A stretch of DNA of 40,105 nt. Origin: Robertmurraya sp. GTDB lineage: Bacteria > Bacillota > Bacilli > Bacillales > Cytobacillaceae. A model generated the notes under the pieces. It worked only from the letters and a program-made list of their open reading frames with translations. It did no database searches and was not told the origin of the DNA. The stretch spans positions 1 to 40,105 of the forward strand of contig JANWJP010000184.1 of assembly GCA_025451895.1 (NCBI GenBank). The letters are read 5' to 3'. This document shows, piece after piece, positions 27,488 through 36,945 of the stretch (its first letter is position 1; the number at the start of each line of letters is the position of its first letter). The translations under genes were made by a program, and so were the position numbers.

Positions 27488-29380
27488 TCACATGACCCTT
27501 TTAAACATCTTTTCCAGTTCATATGTTGAAAAATGAATGATAATCGGCCTTCCGTGAGGACACGTAAAAGGATCAGAAGTGACCCTTAATTCATCAAGAA
27601 GGGCTTGTATTTCTTCATCACTTAAATAGCGGTTCGCCTTTATGGCTGCTTTGCAGCTCATCATGATCGCCGCTTCCTCCCGCAGTCTCTTTATGTCAAC
27701 CTTTTTCATTTGTAAAACTTGTTCAATCATTTCCTCTATGATTTCCTTTTCCATATTTCTTGGAAACCATTGGGGATGGGAGCGGACAATAAAACTGTTA
27801 TGGCCGAACGGTTCCGGAAAAACACCGACAGCCTCAAGCTCATGCTTATGTTCCATAATTTTCACATATTCGTCTGTTGAATACTCAAACGTTAAAGGAA
27901 TAAGCATTTCTTGAAGCTCTTTGCGCACGTCGGCAACTTTTTCCTTAAAATACTCATAATTGATCCGTTCCTGAGCGGCGTGCTGGTCTATAATATAAAG
28001 CCCTTTTTCATTTTGGGCAAAAATATATGTTCCGTGCATTTGGCCAATCGGATAAAGCGGCGGTACACGGGGAGTTTCTTCCTCAAATCCCCCGGAGTGA
28101 GACTCGTTTTGAACTTCAAAGGCTGAGGATGATAACAATTTTCCGTCTTCTTTTACCTGCCCGGTCTTGATGAGTTCATCCATTTCAGTTTCCAAAGGAA
28201 AATCAGGTTTGATAAAAACTTGGTGTTCTTGTACCGGTTTTTGCTGCTCCTCAATTACCGGAGATTCCTCCAAAAACCGCATATTGACGGCAGAAGAATC
28301 AACCCGTTCTCTCGGGGGCAAAGGATCAAGCTCTAGGGATGTTTGCTCTGTTTTTGGTACCGGTTTTTTTTCCTGCGGCAAACCGGACGGAATCAATTGT
28401 TGTCTCTTAAAGACTTTTCGGATGGTTTCCGTGACAAGCTCATTAAGTTCCTGCTCTTTGCTCAGTCTTACTTCCATTTTCGACGGATGAACATTCACAT
28501 CAATAAGGACCGGATCCATTTTAATATGAAGAAGAACAATCGGATAACGGCCAATCGGAAGAAGGGTATGATATCCTTCCTCAATTGCTTTTACCAATGG
28601 ATAATTTTTTATAAACCGTCCGTTAATAAGAATGGTTATATAATTCCTGGAGGCTCTTGTCACCTCAGGCAAAGACATCCAGCCGTCTATTTGAAAATCA
28701 AGAGAGTTTGCTTCAAATGGAATCATTTTCTTAACAATATTCATTCCATAAATCGCGGCAAGAACCTGCATGACATCGCCATTTCCGTTTGTATGGAGTA
28801 GTTTCCTGCCATTATGTGTCAGACGGAAGGAAATACCCGGATTTGCCAACGCCAGCCGGTTGATGATATCAGAAATATTCCCCAGTTCTGTACTGATCGT
28901 TTTTAAGTATTTCAAGCGGGCAGGCGTATTATAAAAAAGATCGGTGACAACAATATCCGTTCCTTTTCTGCTTGATGCTTTTTCAATCGATTCGACTTTG
29001 CCGCCCATGACAGTGATTTCCGTCCCGATTTCTCCCGTTGATGTTTTCATAATGAGGCGCGATACGGAAGCAATGCTTGGCAAAGCTTCTCCACGGAACC
29101 CGAGACTGGAGATATGGAAAAGATCATGATCGTCTCTAATTTTGCTGGTGGCATGTCGCAAAAAAGCCATCCGGACATCTTCTTCATCCATTCCGTCTCC
29201 GTTATCAATAACGCGTATTTTCGACAGACCGGCCTCTTCTATCTCCACTTCGATAATCGTGCTGTTTGCATCAATAGAATTTTCCACCAGTTCCTTAACA
29301 ACCGAGGCAGGCCGTTCCACTACTTCACCGGCGGCAATCTTATTTGCCAAAGTCTCATCCAGTTGAATAATCTTTCCCAT
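27488..29380 (-). CDS. mutL: DNA mismatch repair protein MutL
   Basis: A 630-aa MutL. The N-terminal GHKL ATPase has [22 protein letters not shown] and [10 protein letters not shown]; a disordered linker lies at about 335-420. The C-terminal domain has the endonuclease motif [12 protein letters not shown] at about residue 465, plus [10 protein letters not shown] and CPHGRP, as expected for nicking MutL of bacteria without MutH. The ATG at 29380 with GGAGAG upstream is preferred over the adjacent GTG. It lies about 65 bases downstream of mutS and probably shares its transcript. Confidence 0.97.
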   Translation of the reverse strand: MGKIIQLDETLANKIAAGEVVERPASVVKELVENSIDANSTIIEVEIEEAGLSKIRVIDNGDGMDEEDVRMAFLRHATSKIRDDHDLFHISSLGFRGEALPSIASVSRLIMKTSTGEIGTEITVMGGKVESIEKASSRKGTDIVVTDLFYNTPARLKYLKTISTELGNISDIINRLALANPGISFRLTHNGRKLLHTNGNGDVMQVLAAIYGMNIVKKMIPFEANSLDFQIDGWMSLPEVTRASRNYITILINGRFIKNYPLVKAIEEGYHTLLPIGRYPIVLLHIKMDPVLIDVNVHPSKMEVRLSKEQELNELVTETIRKVFKRQQLIPSGLPQEKKPVPKTEQTSLELDPLPPRERVDSSAVNMRFLEESPVIEEQQKPVQEHQVFIKPDFPLETEMDELIKTGQVKEDGKLLSSSAFEVQNESHSGGFEEETPRVPPLYPIGQMHGTYIFAQNEKGLYIIDQHAAQERINYEYFKEKVADVRKELQEMLIPLTFEYSTDEYVKIMEHKHELEAVGVFPEPFGHNSFIVRSHPQWFPRNMEKEIIEEMIEQVLQMKKVDIKRLREEAAIMMSCKAAIKANRYLSDEEIQALLDELRVTSDPFTCPHGRPIIIHFSTYELEKMFKRVM

Positions 29381-29446
29381 CACCGCTCTCCTTTCTGCAA
29401 TCCGTACAAAATTTATTACAAGTTATTTCCACTGTAAATCTGATAA

Positions 29447-32050
29447 CTAGCTTTTTAGTTTCTTGTGAAGTTCATATAATGTGTTTAAGGCCTGCATCGG
29501 GGTCATATCAAGAATATCCAGCTGTTTTATTTTGTCCAGTACCCGCTTTTCCTTTGAAGTCGGCGCTGTCTTTTCCGCTTCAGACGGATCACCAAAAAAG
29601 GACAGCTGAAGCACATCCGGTACCCGTGGATGCTCAGATTCCACAAAATTCTCGTAGGATTCAGGACTGTTTCCATTTTGCTCCAGGGCTATTAAAATTT
29701 CATTTGCACGATTGATGAGAACAGACGGCAAACCTGCCAATTTGGCCACATGTATTCCGTAGCTTTTATCCGCCGCCCCTTCTTTTACTTTATGAAGAAA
29801 AATGACCTTTCCTTCGCGCTCAATCGCACTGACATGGACATTTCTAAGGAATTTGAGTTTTTGTTCCAAAACGGTTAATTCATGATAGTGGGTGGAAAAC
29901 AAGGTTTTTGCGCCGATCTTATCATGAATATGTTCAATGATGGCCTGTGCAAGCGCCATGCCGTCATAAGTTGAGGTACCTCTTCCAATCTCATCAAAAA
30001 GAATTAAACTGTTTTTTGTTGCGTTTGCAATGGCGTAATTTGCTTCGAGCATTTCTACCATAAATGTGCTTTGTCCGGATATTAAATCATCAGCTGCACC
30101 AATCCGTGTAAAAACTTGGTCAAATATGGGCAATACCGCTTCCGAAGCCGGAACAAAACATCCAATTTGCGCAAGAATGGCAGTAAGAGCAACTTGTCTC
30201 ATATAAGTGCTTTTTCCGGACATATTTGGCCCGGTAATGAGAAGGATTTCCCGGTCTTTATTCATATAACAATCATTCGGAACATAATCCTGTGCTTTCA
30301 TGACTTTCTCCACAACAGGATGACGCCCCTCTTTGATTCGGATGATACGTTCTTCTGAAAACACCGGCTTTACATAATGTCTTTCTTCGCTTACTGTCGC
30401 AAAGCACTGAAGAACATCGATTTCACTGACTGTTTTAGCCAGTGCCTGAATACGGGGGATATATTCTTTCACAAATTCCCGGATTTCAGTAAACAGCATA
30501 TACTCAAGATCAACGATTTTTTCTTCGGCCTGAAGAATCAATGCTTCCTTTTCTTTTAGCTCAGGGGTGATAAACCGTTCCGCATTGGTCAATGTCTGTT
30601 TTCTTTCATACCGGCCTTCTTCTAATAAATGAAGGTTGGCTTTAGTTACCTCAATATAGTAACCGAATACCCTGTTATACCCTACTTTAAGAGATTTTAT
30701 CCCTGTCCTCTCCCGTTCTTCTTTTTCCAGACGGGCGATCCATGACTTTCCGTTCCGGCTCGCATCACGGTATTTATCCAATTCTTCATTAAATCCGTCG
30801 CGGATAATATCCCCTTCTTTCACGGATAAAGGAGGGTTATCAACAATGGCCCGTTCAAGGAGATCGACCACTTCCTCACACGGGTCGAGCCGGGAAGACA
30901 AATCTCCATCCCCCGCCCCTTCTATTTGTTCAATTTTTTCTTTAATGAAAGGTATTTGCTGCAAAGAACGTCTCAACTGCACCAAATCACGGGCATTCGC
31001 ATTGCCGAACGCCACTCTTCCGGCAAGGCGTTCAAGATCATAGACTTCCTTTAACATTTCCCGTATCTCTTGCCGTTCAAAATAATGGTCAAGAAAAAGC
31101 TCTACCAAATTTTGCCGGCGGAAAATCTCCTTTTTGGAAATTAGCGGGCGATCGAGCCACTGCTTTAATAGACGTCCTCCCATGGCGGTCATCGTTTCAT
31201 CCAATAGCCATAATAACGAACCTTTTTTTCCTTTGCCACGAATTGTTTCCGTTAATTCAAGATTTCTTTTTGAAAAGTAATCTATTTTCATATATTGTTG
31301 AATTTCATAAACGGCTGCCGGCTGCATATGATCAAGGTTTCGCTTTTGAGTGCGGTAAAGATAGTTTAATAGTCTGGCAGCGGTGTGCCGGTGGCGGTCA
31401 TCATCCAAATTTGCAAGGATTCTTTCATGCCCTTCATTTACCTCTGCATCCTCTTCAAAAGAGAAAGTGATGTCGCACCGTTCCTTCACCTTCGCTTGCA
31501 GCTCTCCCGGGAAGTGAGGATCAATAACGATTTCTTTTGCCCCGGAAACTGAAAGTTCATTTAAAACGTGCTCAAAACCTTCTTCCAGCAGGGTAACCTT
31601 ATTCTCACCGGTGGACAAGTCGGCATAGGAAAAACCGAAAATATCGTTTGAAAATTGGGTAATGGAAGCTATATAGTTATTCTCTTTATCATTTAATCCG
31701 TTGCTTTCCATCATGGTTCCCGGAGTAATCAACTGAACAACGTCTCTTTTTACAACGCCTTTTGCCGTCCTTGGATCCTCCAGCTGTTCGCAAATGGCCA
31801 CTTTGTAGCCTCTGTCGATAAGCTTCTCAATATATTGGGCGGCAGAATGATAAGGGACACCGCACATAGGAATGCGCTCTTCTGTTCCGCCATCCCTGCT
31901 TGTCAATGTTATTTCCAATTCCTGTGATGCTTTCACCGCATCATCAAAGAATAGTTCGTAAAAATCACCCAGGCGAAAAAATAAGAAAGCATCCTGATAT
32001 TCAGCTTTTATTTGTAAATATTGTTTTATCATCGGCGTATAAGTAGCCAT
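29447..32050 (-). CDS. mutS: DNA mismatch repair protein MutS
   Basis: An 867-aa MutS. Domain I has the mismatch-reading Phe-X-Glu (GDFYELF), the core and lever domains follow, and the ATPase domain carries [13 protein letters not shown] (about residue 605) and the Walker B region [16 protein letters not shown]. The C-terminal region ends in a helical dimerisation part ([17 protein letters not shown]). MutS binds mismatches and recruits MutL. ATG at 32050. The cotE-mutS-mutL order is typical of Bacillus, but here a GC-rich 256-bp element separates cotE from mutS. Confidence 0.97.
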   Translation of the reverse strand: MATYTPMIKQYLQIKAEYQDAFLFFRLGDFYELFFDDAVKASQELEITLTSRDGGTEERIPMCGVPYHSAAQYIEKLIDRGYKVAICEQLEDPRTAKGVVKRDVVQLITPGTMMESNGLNDKENNYIASITQFSNDIFGFSYADLSTGENKVTLLEEGFEHVLNELSVSGAKEIVIDPHFPGELQAKVKERCDITFSFEEDAEVNEGHERILANLDDDRHRHTAARLLNYLYRTQKRNLDHMQPAAVYEIQQYMKIDYFSKRNLELTETIRGKGKKGSLLWLLDETMTAMGGRLLKQWLDRPLISKKEIFRRQNLVELFLDHYFERQEIREMLKEVYDLERLAGRVAFGNANARDLVQLRRSLQQIPFIKEKIEQIEGAGDGDLSSRLDPCEEVVDLLERAIVDNPPLSVKEGDIIRDGFNEELDKYRDASRNGKSWIARLEKEERERTGIKSLKVGYNRVFGYYIEVTKANLHLLEEGRYERKQTLTNAERFITPELKEKEALILQAEEKIVDLEYMLFTEIREFVKEYIPRIQALAKTVSEIDVLQCFATVSEERHYVKPVFSEERIIRIKEGRHPVVEKVMKAQDYVPNDCYMNKDREILLITGPNMSGKSTYMRQVALTAILAQIGCFVPASEAVLPIFDQVFTRIGAADDLISGQSTFMVEMLEANYAIANATKNSLILFDEIGRGTSTYDGMALAQAIIEHIHDKIGAKTLFSTHYHELTVLEQKLKFLRNVHVSAIEREGKVIFLHKVKEGAADKSYGIHVAKLAGLPSVLINRANEILIALEQNGNSPESYENFVESEHPRVPDVLQLSFFGDPSEAEKTAPTSKEKRVLDKIKQLDILDMTPMQALNTLYELHKKLKS

Positions 32051-32228
32051 ATAATCCCCAACACTCTTTCTATCTTTTTTCTACATTTTTTAATTATAAC
32101 ATACCACAATTCCTTGGACATGGACTTAAGGAGAGAAAAACATTCTGAATTTTTCACTGTCCGTCAGCCAGAGTAAAGAAGAAAGTTGACAGCAGGAATA
32201 TATATTTTTTGGACTAAGTTAAATTTAG

Positions 32229-32484
32229 TTGTTGATTTTCGTTACAGGCACACGCACAGTTCGCGGGCGAGCGCCGGGCCTCCACAGGCCAACAGGACGG
32301 TGGTCACAAATGCGTTGCCACAGGACGTGGCGTTTTTAGCCTTCGAACTTCTAATCGTGTCTGCGGGGTCTTGCCTGTCTCGCTGTTCCCGCAGTCCGGA
32401 AGGCTTCCCCTGGCCAGCGCAGGCACGATAAAAATGCTTTAGCATTTTAGGTAGAGTCTTCGGGCCTTTCACTCTAATCAACAA
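32229..32484 (-). repeat. GC-rich structured intergenic element with inverted ends
   Basis: A 256-bp block far richer in GC than its flanks, ending in the inverted repeat TTGTTGAT (32229-32236) / ATCAACAA (32477-32484). On the minus strand it holds several hairpins: AAAATGC/GCATTTT (32431-32448), CTGCGGG/CCCGCAG (32361-32394), and two loops with GTCCT at 32317-32331 and 32287-32305. It has the look of dispersed Bacillaceae intergenic elements that begin GTTGATT and end AATCAAC. Those two loops fit the RUCCU loop consensus I recall for the Bacillaceae-1 RNA motif. No protein is encoded. Copies elsewhere in the genome cannot be checked here. Confidence 0.65.
32287..32331 (-). ncRNA. Candidate Bacillaceae-1-like RNA hairpins
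   Basis: Two neighbouring hairpins on the minus strand have the terminal loop GUCCU: GCCAC-GUCCU-GUGGC (plus 32317-32331, perfect 5-bp stem) and a weaker one at 32287-32305 with mismatches in the stem. Two RUCCU loops are the diagnostic feature of the Bacillaceae-1 RNA motif as I know it. No dedicated promoter was identified, so transcription is unproven. Confidence 0.45.
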
Positions 32485-32540
32485 AGTATATCAAAATCAA
32501 TATTACCCTTTTACACAGCCATTTTTTAAAAAACACAAAG

Positions 32541-32570
32541 AAAACTAGGAAGCATGACCTCCCTAGTTTT
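32541..32570 (-). terminator. Terminator of cotE
   Basis: Minus-strand stem AAAACTAGG / CCTAGTTTT, extended inside by further pairing, followed by CTTTGTGTTTTTT. It begins a few bases past the cotE stop. Confidence 0.8.
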
Positions 32571-32573
32571 CCT

Positions 32574-33113
32574 CTACTCCTCCTCGGCACCGACGAGAAA
32601 ATCAGGATTTAAATCCTCGAAATCCTCATCGTCAATATCCCATTCTTCATCATCCTTCAAGTAATCCCTCGAATGGAGTTCTATGCAAACTTTCGTTTCT
32701 CCAATTATTTCGACAAGGAACTCCCTTTCGACAGTAACTACAATGTTATTGCCTTTCTGGGAAATAACCGCCTCCACACAATTCGGCTGTTGGAGAACCT
32801 TGGCAATGACATCCTGGTCTTCAAGGCAATCAGGGTCACGATACTTCAATTTAATTGTATCATGATAATTGACCCGTTCTGTTACTACCTCTGTTTGTGT
32901 ATTATCTCTAAAGGAATACCAAACATTAATATCATAGTAACCTTTTATTTCCACCTTCTTGCCGTGCTTTTCCGCTTCATACTTATGATTTATTATCCAA
33001 CAGCCCAGTATGCTGGATGGGTTATGTGCCGGATCAACTGTATGATTGGACTGGGTAAACTTCCGTCCCTTCGCAACAACTGCTTTTGTAATGATCTCTC
33101 TATATTCTCCCAT
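32574..33113 (-). CDS. cotE: Spore coat morphogenetic protein CotE
   Basis: A 179-aa CotE, which directs assembly of the outer coat around the forespore. The N-terminal segment ([31 protein letters not shown]) is almost the same as in B. subtilis. The C terminus is highly acidic ([19 protein letters not shown]), as in the family. The ATG at 33113 follows GGAGGG at about 10 bases. It lies between ricA and mutS; a SigK-type promoter upstream fits mother-cell expression. Confidence 0.96.
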   Translation of the reverse strand: MGEYREIITKAVVAKGRKFTQSNHTVDPAHNPSSILGCWIINHKYEAEKHGKKVEIKGYYDINVWYSFRDNTQTEVVTERVNYHDTIKLKYRDPDCLEDQDVIAKVLQQPNCVEAVISQKGNNIVVTVEREFLVEIIGETKVCIELHSRDYLKDDEEWDIDDEDFEDLNPDFLVGAEEE

Positions 33114-33221
33114 TGCGAGCGTACCCTCCTCATTTGAGTTTCAATTCATCCTATGCGGGTTATTAGACTAGTGTGATTGGATTTTTCATCTTTCCCCTCA
33201 CCGGTAAAACATAAGATACTC

Positions 33222-33249
33222 TATACTATGCACTCCCGCATCATTGGGT
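33222..33249 (-). promoter_or_regulatory. Candidate SigK promoter of cotE
   Basis: On the minus strand, AC (plus 33248-33249), a 17-base spacer and CATAGTATA (33222-33230) match the SigK consensus AC-N17-CATANNNTA. The start of transcription would be about 100 bases upstream of the cotE ATG. cotE of B. subtilis is read from a SigE and a SigK promoter; I did not find a clear SigE site. Confidence 0.6.
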
Positions 33250-33545
33250 GTCACAGAGAAACCCGCTTGCAAAGAGTCTGAAGTGAAAAACTAAAATCAG
33301 TTCCGGTTAGCCAAATTTCAATTTGAATCATAAAGTATATTGTTGCCCGGCTTTGTTTTCCCGAATTTTGAAAAACAGTCCGGTAATCTTTTAAAATTGA
33401 TCACTTAATTTGCATGATTCTGAAGAATACAGGCAACAACAATAAGACAGTCATTTTCGGCGTAAGGCAATATATCTCCAAAAATCCAGAAAATCAGCGA
33501 TGGTCCTTTTTCCGGAAAACTTCATCTTGAAAAGCCTCATCGGGC
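33250..33545. other. Intergenic region between ricA and cotE
   Basis: About 300 bases of ordinary composition between the cotE promoter and the ricA terminator. No ORF, repeat or recognised RNA was seen. Confidence 0.4.
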
Positions 33546-33588
33546 AAAAATAAAGCGCCCGGGCGCACAAATGCGCATCCGGACGCTG
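33546..33588 (-). terminator. Terminator of ricA
   Basis: GC-rich minus-strand stem (AGCGTCCGGATGCGCA pairing with TGCGCCCGGGCGCT, with small internal mismatches) and loop TTTG, followed by TTATTTTTG. Confidence 0.8.
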
Positions 33589-33612
33589 AAATTTTATCCG
33601 CATAAATGGGGA

Positions 33613-34044
33613 TTATTTCTTATGATGTTTATTGTTGTCTTGCAAAGCTGCACCGGTCTTTCCGCTTAAGAGGTCTCCCCCGGTAGAAGCGATTATTTCG
33701 TTTGTAATCTTGTTGGAAATAGTTGCAGATACGAGTTGAAGAAGTTCATTCACTTCCGTTTGTGATTGTTTGAATTCCCGTACAATCGGAATGGCATCCA
33801 ATTCTTCTTCAAGAGCAGCAAGCTTTTCTTCCGTCCTCCGCAAAGCTTCCGTTTTTCCGTAATGCTCAAGATTCACGGCCTGTTTTTGCAGACCTTTTAT
33901 TTCTGAGATTAAGCGGCTTACTTTTTCATTGCTGTGGATTTGCGCCTCAGCCCTTTTAAAAAAGTCCACTTCATCAGTTGCAGCAATCATTTGCGCCAAC
34001 TCGCGCGCTTTGGCAACAATCTCATCTTTACTGTATCTCCCCAT
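33613..34044 (-). CDS. ricA: RicA (YmcA), RNA-maturation and developmental regulator
   Basis: A 143-aa helical protein of the YmcA/YlbF family. In B. subtilis RicA forms a complex with RicF (YlbF) and RicT (YaaT) that stimulates RNase Y processing and is needed for biofilm, competence and sporulation. Conserved stretches here are TDEVDFFKRAEAQIH and STGGDLLSGKTG. The family's Fe-S ligand Cys near the C terminus of B. subtilis RicA is missing: there is no Cys anywhere in the protein and the tail is DNNKHHKK. It follows miaB by 15 bases and should share its transcript. Confidence 0.92.
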   Translation of the reverse strand: MGRYSKDEIVAKARELAQMIAATDEVDFFKRAEAQIHSNEKVSRLISEIKGLQKQAVNLEHYGKTEALRRTEEKLAALEEELDAIPIVREFKQSQTEVNELLQLVSATISNKITNEIIASTGGDLLSGKTGAALQDNNKHHKK

Positions 34045-34059
34045 TTATTTCACCCCTGT

Positions 34060-35589
34060 TTATTCTGCTTCCTCCACCATTTCACCGTTTAATGACCATG
34101 TTTTGGCTTCGGTAATTTTAACTTTTACCAGTTTACCAATGGCTGATTTTGGTCCGGAAAAGTTTACAAGCTTATTTCTCCTCGTATAACCGGCAAGAAC
34201 ATCAGGATTATTCTTGCTTTCCCCTTCAACAAGCACCTCTACCACTTGTCCCTCGTATTTTTCCATCGCCTTTTTCGACAATTCATTAACAAGGTCGTTC
34301 AAACGCTGAAGCCGTTCTTTTTTCACTTCCATGGGAATATTGTCCTTCATCTTGGCTGCCGGTGTTCCTTCCCTGGGTGAGTAGATAAAAGTAAATGCTG
34401 ATTCAAAGCCGACTTCTCTGTATAAAGAGAGGGTCTCTTCAAATTGTTCGTCGGTTTCATTCGGGTATCCGACGATTATATCGGTCGTCAGAGCTACATT
34501 GGGAATTGCTTCTTTAATTTTGCGGACAAGCTCCAAATATTGCTCCCGATTATATTTACGTGCCATAATTTTGAGAATTTCACTGGACCCCGATTGCACC
34601 GGAAGATGAATATGCTCCATCAGGTTTCCGCCTTTGGCAAGCACTTCAATTAAACGGTCATCAAAATCACGGGGATGACTTGTAGTAAAACGAATACGCG
34701 GGATGTCAATTTTGCTGATCTCTTCCAATAAATCACCGAGACCGTATTTCATATCCTTAAAATCTTTCCCATATGCGTTAACATTCTGTCCGAGCAGAGT
34801 AACCTCCTTATAGCCTGCGGCGGCCAGACGGCGAACCTCTTCAATAATTTCCTCCGGTCTGCGGCTCCGCTCCTTCCCTCTTGTATATGGCACAATACAA
34901 TAGGTGCAAAACTTGTCACAGCCGTACATGATATTAACCCAGGCTTTTATATTCCCGCTGCGGACCTTCGGTAGATTTTCAATAACGTCGCCTTCCTTCG
35001 ACCAAACCTCTATGACCATTTCCTTTGACATGTAAGCTTCATGTAAAATATCCGGAAGGCGGTGAATATTATGCGTCCCAAAAATGAGATCGACATACTG
35101 GTATTTCGCTAATATTTTATTAACCACTGATTCCTCTTGGGGCATACATCCGCATACACCGAGCAATAAGTCGGGGTTATTGGTTTTTAATTGCTTCAGA
35201 TGGCCCAATTCACCAAACACCTTATTTTCGGCATTTTCACGGATGGCACAGGTATTTAATAAAATAACATTCGCGTCCTCCACTGTATCGGTAGGCTCAT
35301 AACCCAATGCCGTAAAAATCCCCGCCATAACCTCGGTATCATGTTCGTTCAGCTGGCATCCGTATGTGCGGATGTCGAATGTTCTTCCTTTACCCATTCC
35401 TTTGAACTCTTCCGGAATTGCAAAGTCTTTATGATACCTGACTTGTTCTTTTCCCCTCCGTTTTGCATCCTTTAGTGAAGGAGGGACATAAATTGTTTCA
35501 AAATACTTGCTGTAATCCTTTACGGATTTTTTGTCCGCAGGATTGGCAGATTTAACTTGCTGGCCGGAAATACGCTGTTCTTCGTTCAT
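34060..35589 (-). CDS. miaB: tRNA-2-methylthio-N6-dimethylallyladenosine synthase MiaB
   Basis: A 509-aa radical SAM methylthiotransferase that adds a methylthio group to i6A37 of tRNA, the product of MiaA. The N-terminal UPF0004 domain has its three cluster cysteines in [19 protein letters not shown] and GVCGCMPQ. The radical SAM motif is CDKFCTYC (Cys-X3-Cys-X2-Cys), and a TRAM domain closes the protein (about 440-505). I chose the ATG at 35589 with AAAGGAG upstream; the open frame continues 37 codons further, without family resemblance. Followed closely by ricA. Confidence 0.97.
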   Translation of the reverse strand: MNEEQRISGQQVKSANPADKKSVKDYSKYFETIYVPPSLKDAKRRGKEQVRYHKDFAIPEEFKGMGKGRTFDIRTYGCQLNEHDTEVMAGIFTALGYEPTDTVEDANVILLNTCAIRENAENKVFGELGHLKQLKTNNPDLLLGVCGCMPQEESVVNKILAKYQYVDLIFGTHNIHRLPDILHEAYMSKEMVIEVWSKEGDVIENLPKVRSGNIKAWVNIMYGCDKFCTYCIVPYTRGKERSRRPEEIIEEVRRLAAAGYKEVTLLGQNVNAYGKDFKDMKYGLGDLLEEISKIDIPRIRFTTSHPRDFDDRLIEVLAKGGNLMEHIHLPVQSGSSEILKIMARKYNREQYLELVRKIKEAIPNVALTTDIIVGYPNETDEQFEETLSLYREVGFESAFTFIYSPREGTPAAKMKDNIPMEVKKERLQRLNDLVNELSKKAMEKYEGQVVEVLVEGESKNNPDVLAGYTRRNKLVNFSGPKSAIGKLVKVKITEAKTWSLNGEMVEEAE

Positions 35590-35821
35590 ATTAAATCTCC
35601 TTTCAGTTCTTAAAATAAAACCCTGTGAATCTAAAAAGGTCAGGAAAATTGAGAGTTTCCTTTCCTGTTGTTTTACAATCGATTCTGTGTCTTGATGCAA
35701 AAGAGATTTCGCACATAGAATCTATGCACATTATTTAAGTATAAACCCCCCGTAAACAGAATACAATAGAAGGTTTTTACTCCCCGGTTCACGGAAAGGT
35801 TTCTGCAAATGAACGAAAAAT

Positions 35822-35853
35822 CGGGAGCGGACTGTAATCATCCGTCTTTCCCG
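35822..35853 (-). terminator. Terminator-like hairpin upstream of miaB
   Basis: Minus-strand CGGGA..CGGA / TCCG..TCCCG stem followed by ATTTTTCG, about 230 bases before the miaB start codon and in its direction. It could end the kor transcript, though a better terminator exists at 36030, or act as a leader attenuator. The rest of 35590-36029 is AT-rich; a further AAAACGGT/ACCGTTTT hairpin lies at 35939-35972. Confidence 0.45.
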
Positions 35854-36029
35854 TGCAAATACAGCGTCTCCCTAATAATAAAATTGCGGTCTGCGATACC
35901 TAAACAGCAAATTTATAATGATAAATAATCATATTTTAAAAACGGTCCCGAAAAATTCATTGAAACCGTTTTCAATATTTTAAAAGAAAAGAAAGATCCC
36001 ATTTTGCAGCCAAAAAAAAGTGAACATAA

Positions 36030-36062
36030 GAACCCCGAAATATCCTCCGGGGTTCCTTTTTT
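36030..36062. terminator. Terminator downstream of korB
   Basis: GAACCCCG / CGGGGTTC stem with a 10-base loop. The plus side is followed by CTTTTTTG; the minus side by TTATG and then CACTTTTTTTT. It lies about 20 bases past the korB stop. Confidence 0.7.
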
Positions 36063-36078
36063 GTCTGTGCGTGCAATA

Positions 36079-36945
36079 TTAAACGAATTCTGAAGTAAGC
36101 TTTTTGAAATACTCTTCATCCAATTTTAAGTTTGCTTCCGTCAGTGGCTTTTCAGAATATCCTGTCAACAATTCCTGATAGGATTTGCGCTCTGTATCCT
36201 GATAAATTAAGCCTGTGACAAGACCGTTATGCTCCATCAATGTCTTCATCGCATTCACTCTGTCAGACGGATCATAACCTTCAATATCAGACAGTTTTAC
36301 CAAGTTTTCTTTATACCAGTCATATGTATTCACCTTATTATAGGTTACACAAGGACTGAATACATTAATAAGAGCAAATCCTTTATGCTTTATACCCGCT
36401 TCAATCAACTGAGTCATTTCTTTTAAATCAGTAGAGAAGCTTTGGGCGACAAATGTTGCACCGACTGTCAGCGCCATCTCCATAGCAGAAACAGGAGGCT
36501 CAATGGAACCGTTTGGAGTTGATTTTGTTTTAAAGCCTGCATCAGATCTTGGTGAAGTCTGACCTTTTGTTAATCCGTAAATATGGTTATCCATGACAAT
36601 ATATGTGATATCGATATTACGGCGAATCGCATGAACCGTATGGCCTGTCCCAATTGCAAATCCGTCACCGTCACCACCGGCGGCAATAACTGTCAAATCG
36701 CGATTGGCCATTTTCAGACCTTGTGCCAGCGGCAGTGCACGGCCGTGAATTCCGTGAACACCGTAAGAATTAATATATCCTGAAATACGTCCTGAACATC
36801 CGATACCTGAAATTACCGCTAAGTTTTCCGGTTCTAAGCCGACATTTGCTGCAGCGCGTTGAATAGCAGCTTGTACTGAAAAGTCGCCACAGCCCGGACA
36901 CCAATTTGGTTTTACATTATTTCGAAAATCCTTGAATGTTGCCAT
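36079..36945 (-). CDS. korB: 2-oxoacid:ferredoxin oxidoreductase, beta subunit
   Basis: A 288-aa TPP-binding subunit. PNWCPGCGDF (Cys16, Cys19) with Cys50 are positioned as ligands of the cluster in two-subunit enzymes; GDGDGF (91-96) and DNHIYGLTKGQTSPRSD (119 onward) form the TPP/Mg site. With the alpha subunit it oxidises a 2-oxoacid, commonly 2-oxoglutarate, with CoA, passing electrons to ferredoxin. The choice among 2-oxoglutarate, pyruvate and branched-chain oxoacids is not clear from sequence. It starts at once after the korA stop, so the two are cotranscribed. Both lie just upstream of miaB. Confidence 0.93.
   Translation of the reverse strand: MATFKDFRNNVKPNWCPGCGDFSVQAAIQRAAANVGLEPENLAVISGIGCSGRISGYINSYGVHGIHGRALPLAQGLKMANRDLTVIAAGGDGDGFAIGTGHTVHAIRRNIDITYIVMDNHIYGLTKGQTSPRSDAGFKTKSTPNGSIEPPVSAMEMALTVGATFVAQSFSTDLKEMTQLIEAGIKHKGFALINVFSPCVTYNKVNTYDWYKENLVKLSDIEGYDPSDRVNAMKTLMEHNGLVTGLIYQDTERKSYQELLTGYSEKPLTEANLKLDEEYFKKLTSEFV

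Noticed and set aside
32242-32484. 80-codon minus-strand frame in the GC-rich element
   Set aside because: The frame follows from high GC content; the sequence is dominated by hairpins and matches a non-coding repeat pattern.
35913-36119. 68-codon minus-strand frame overlapping the korB 3' end
   Set aside because: Out of frame with korB, crosses its terminator, and resembles no family.
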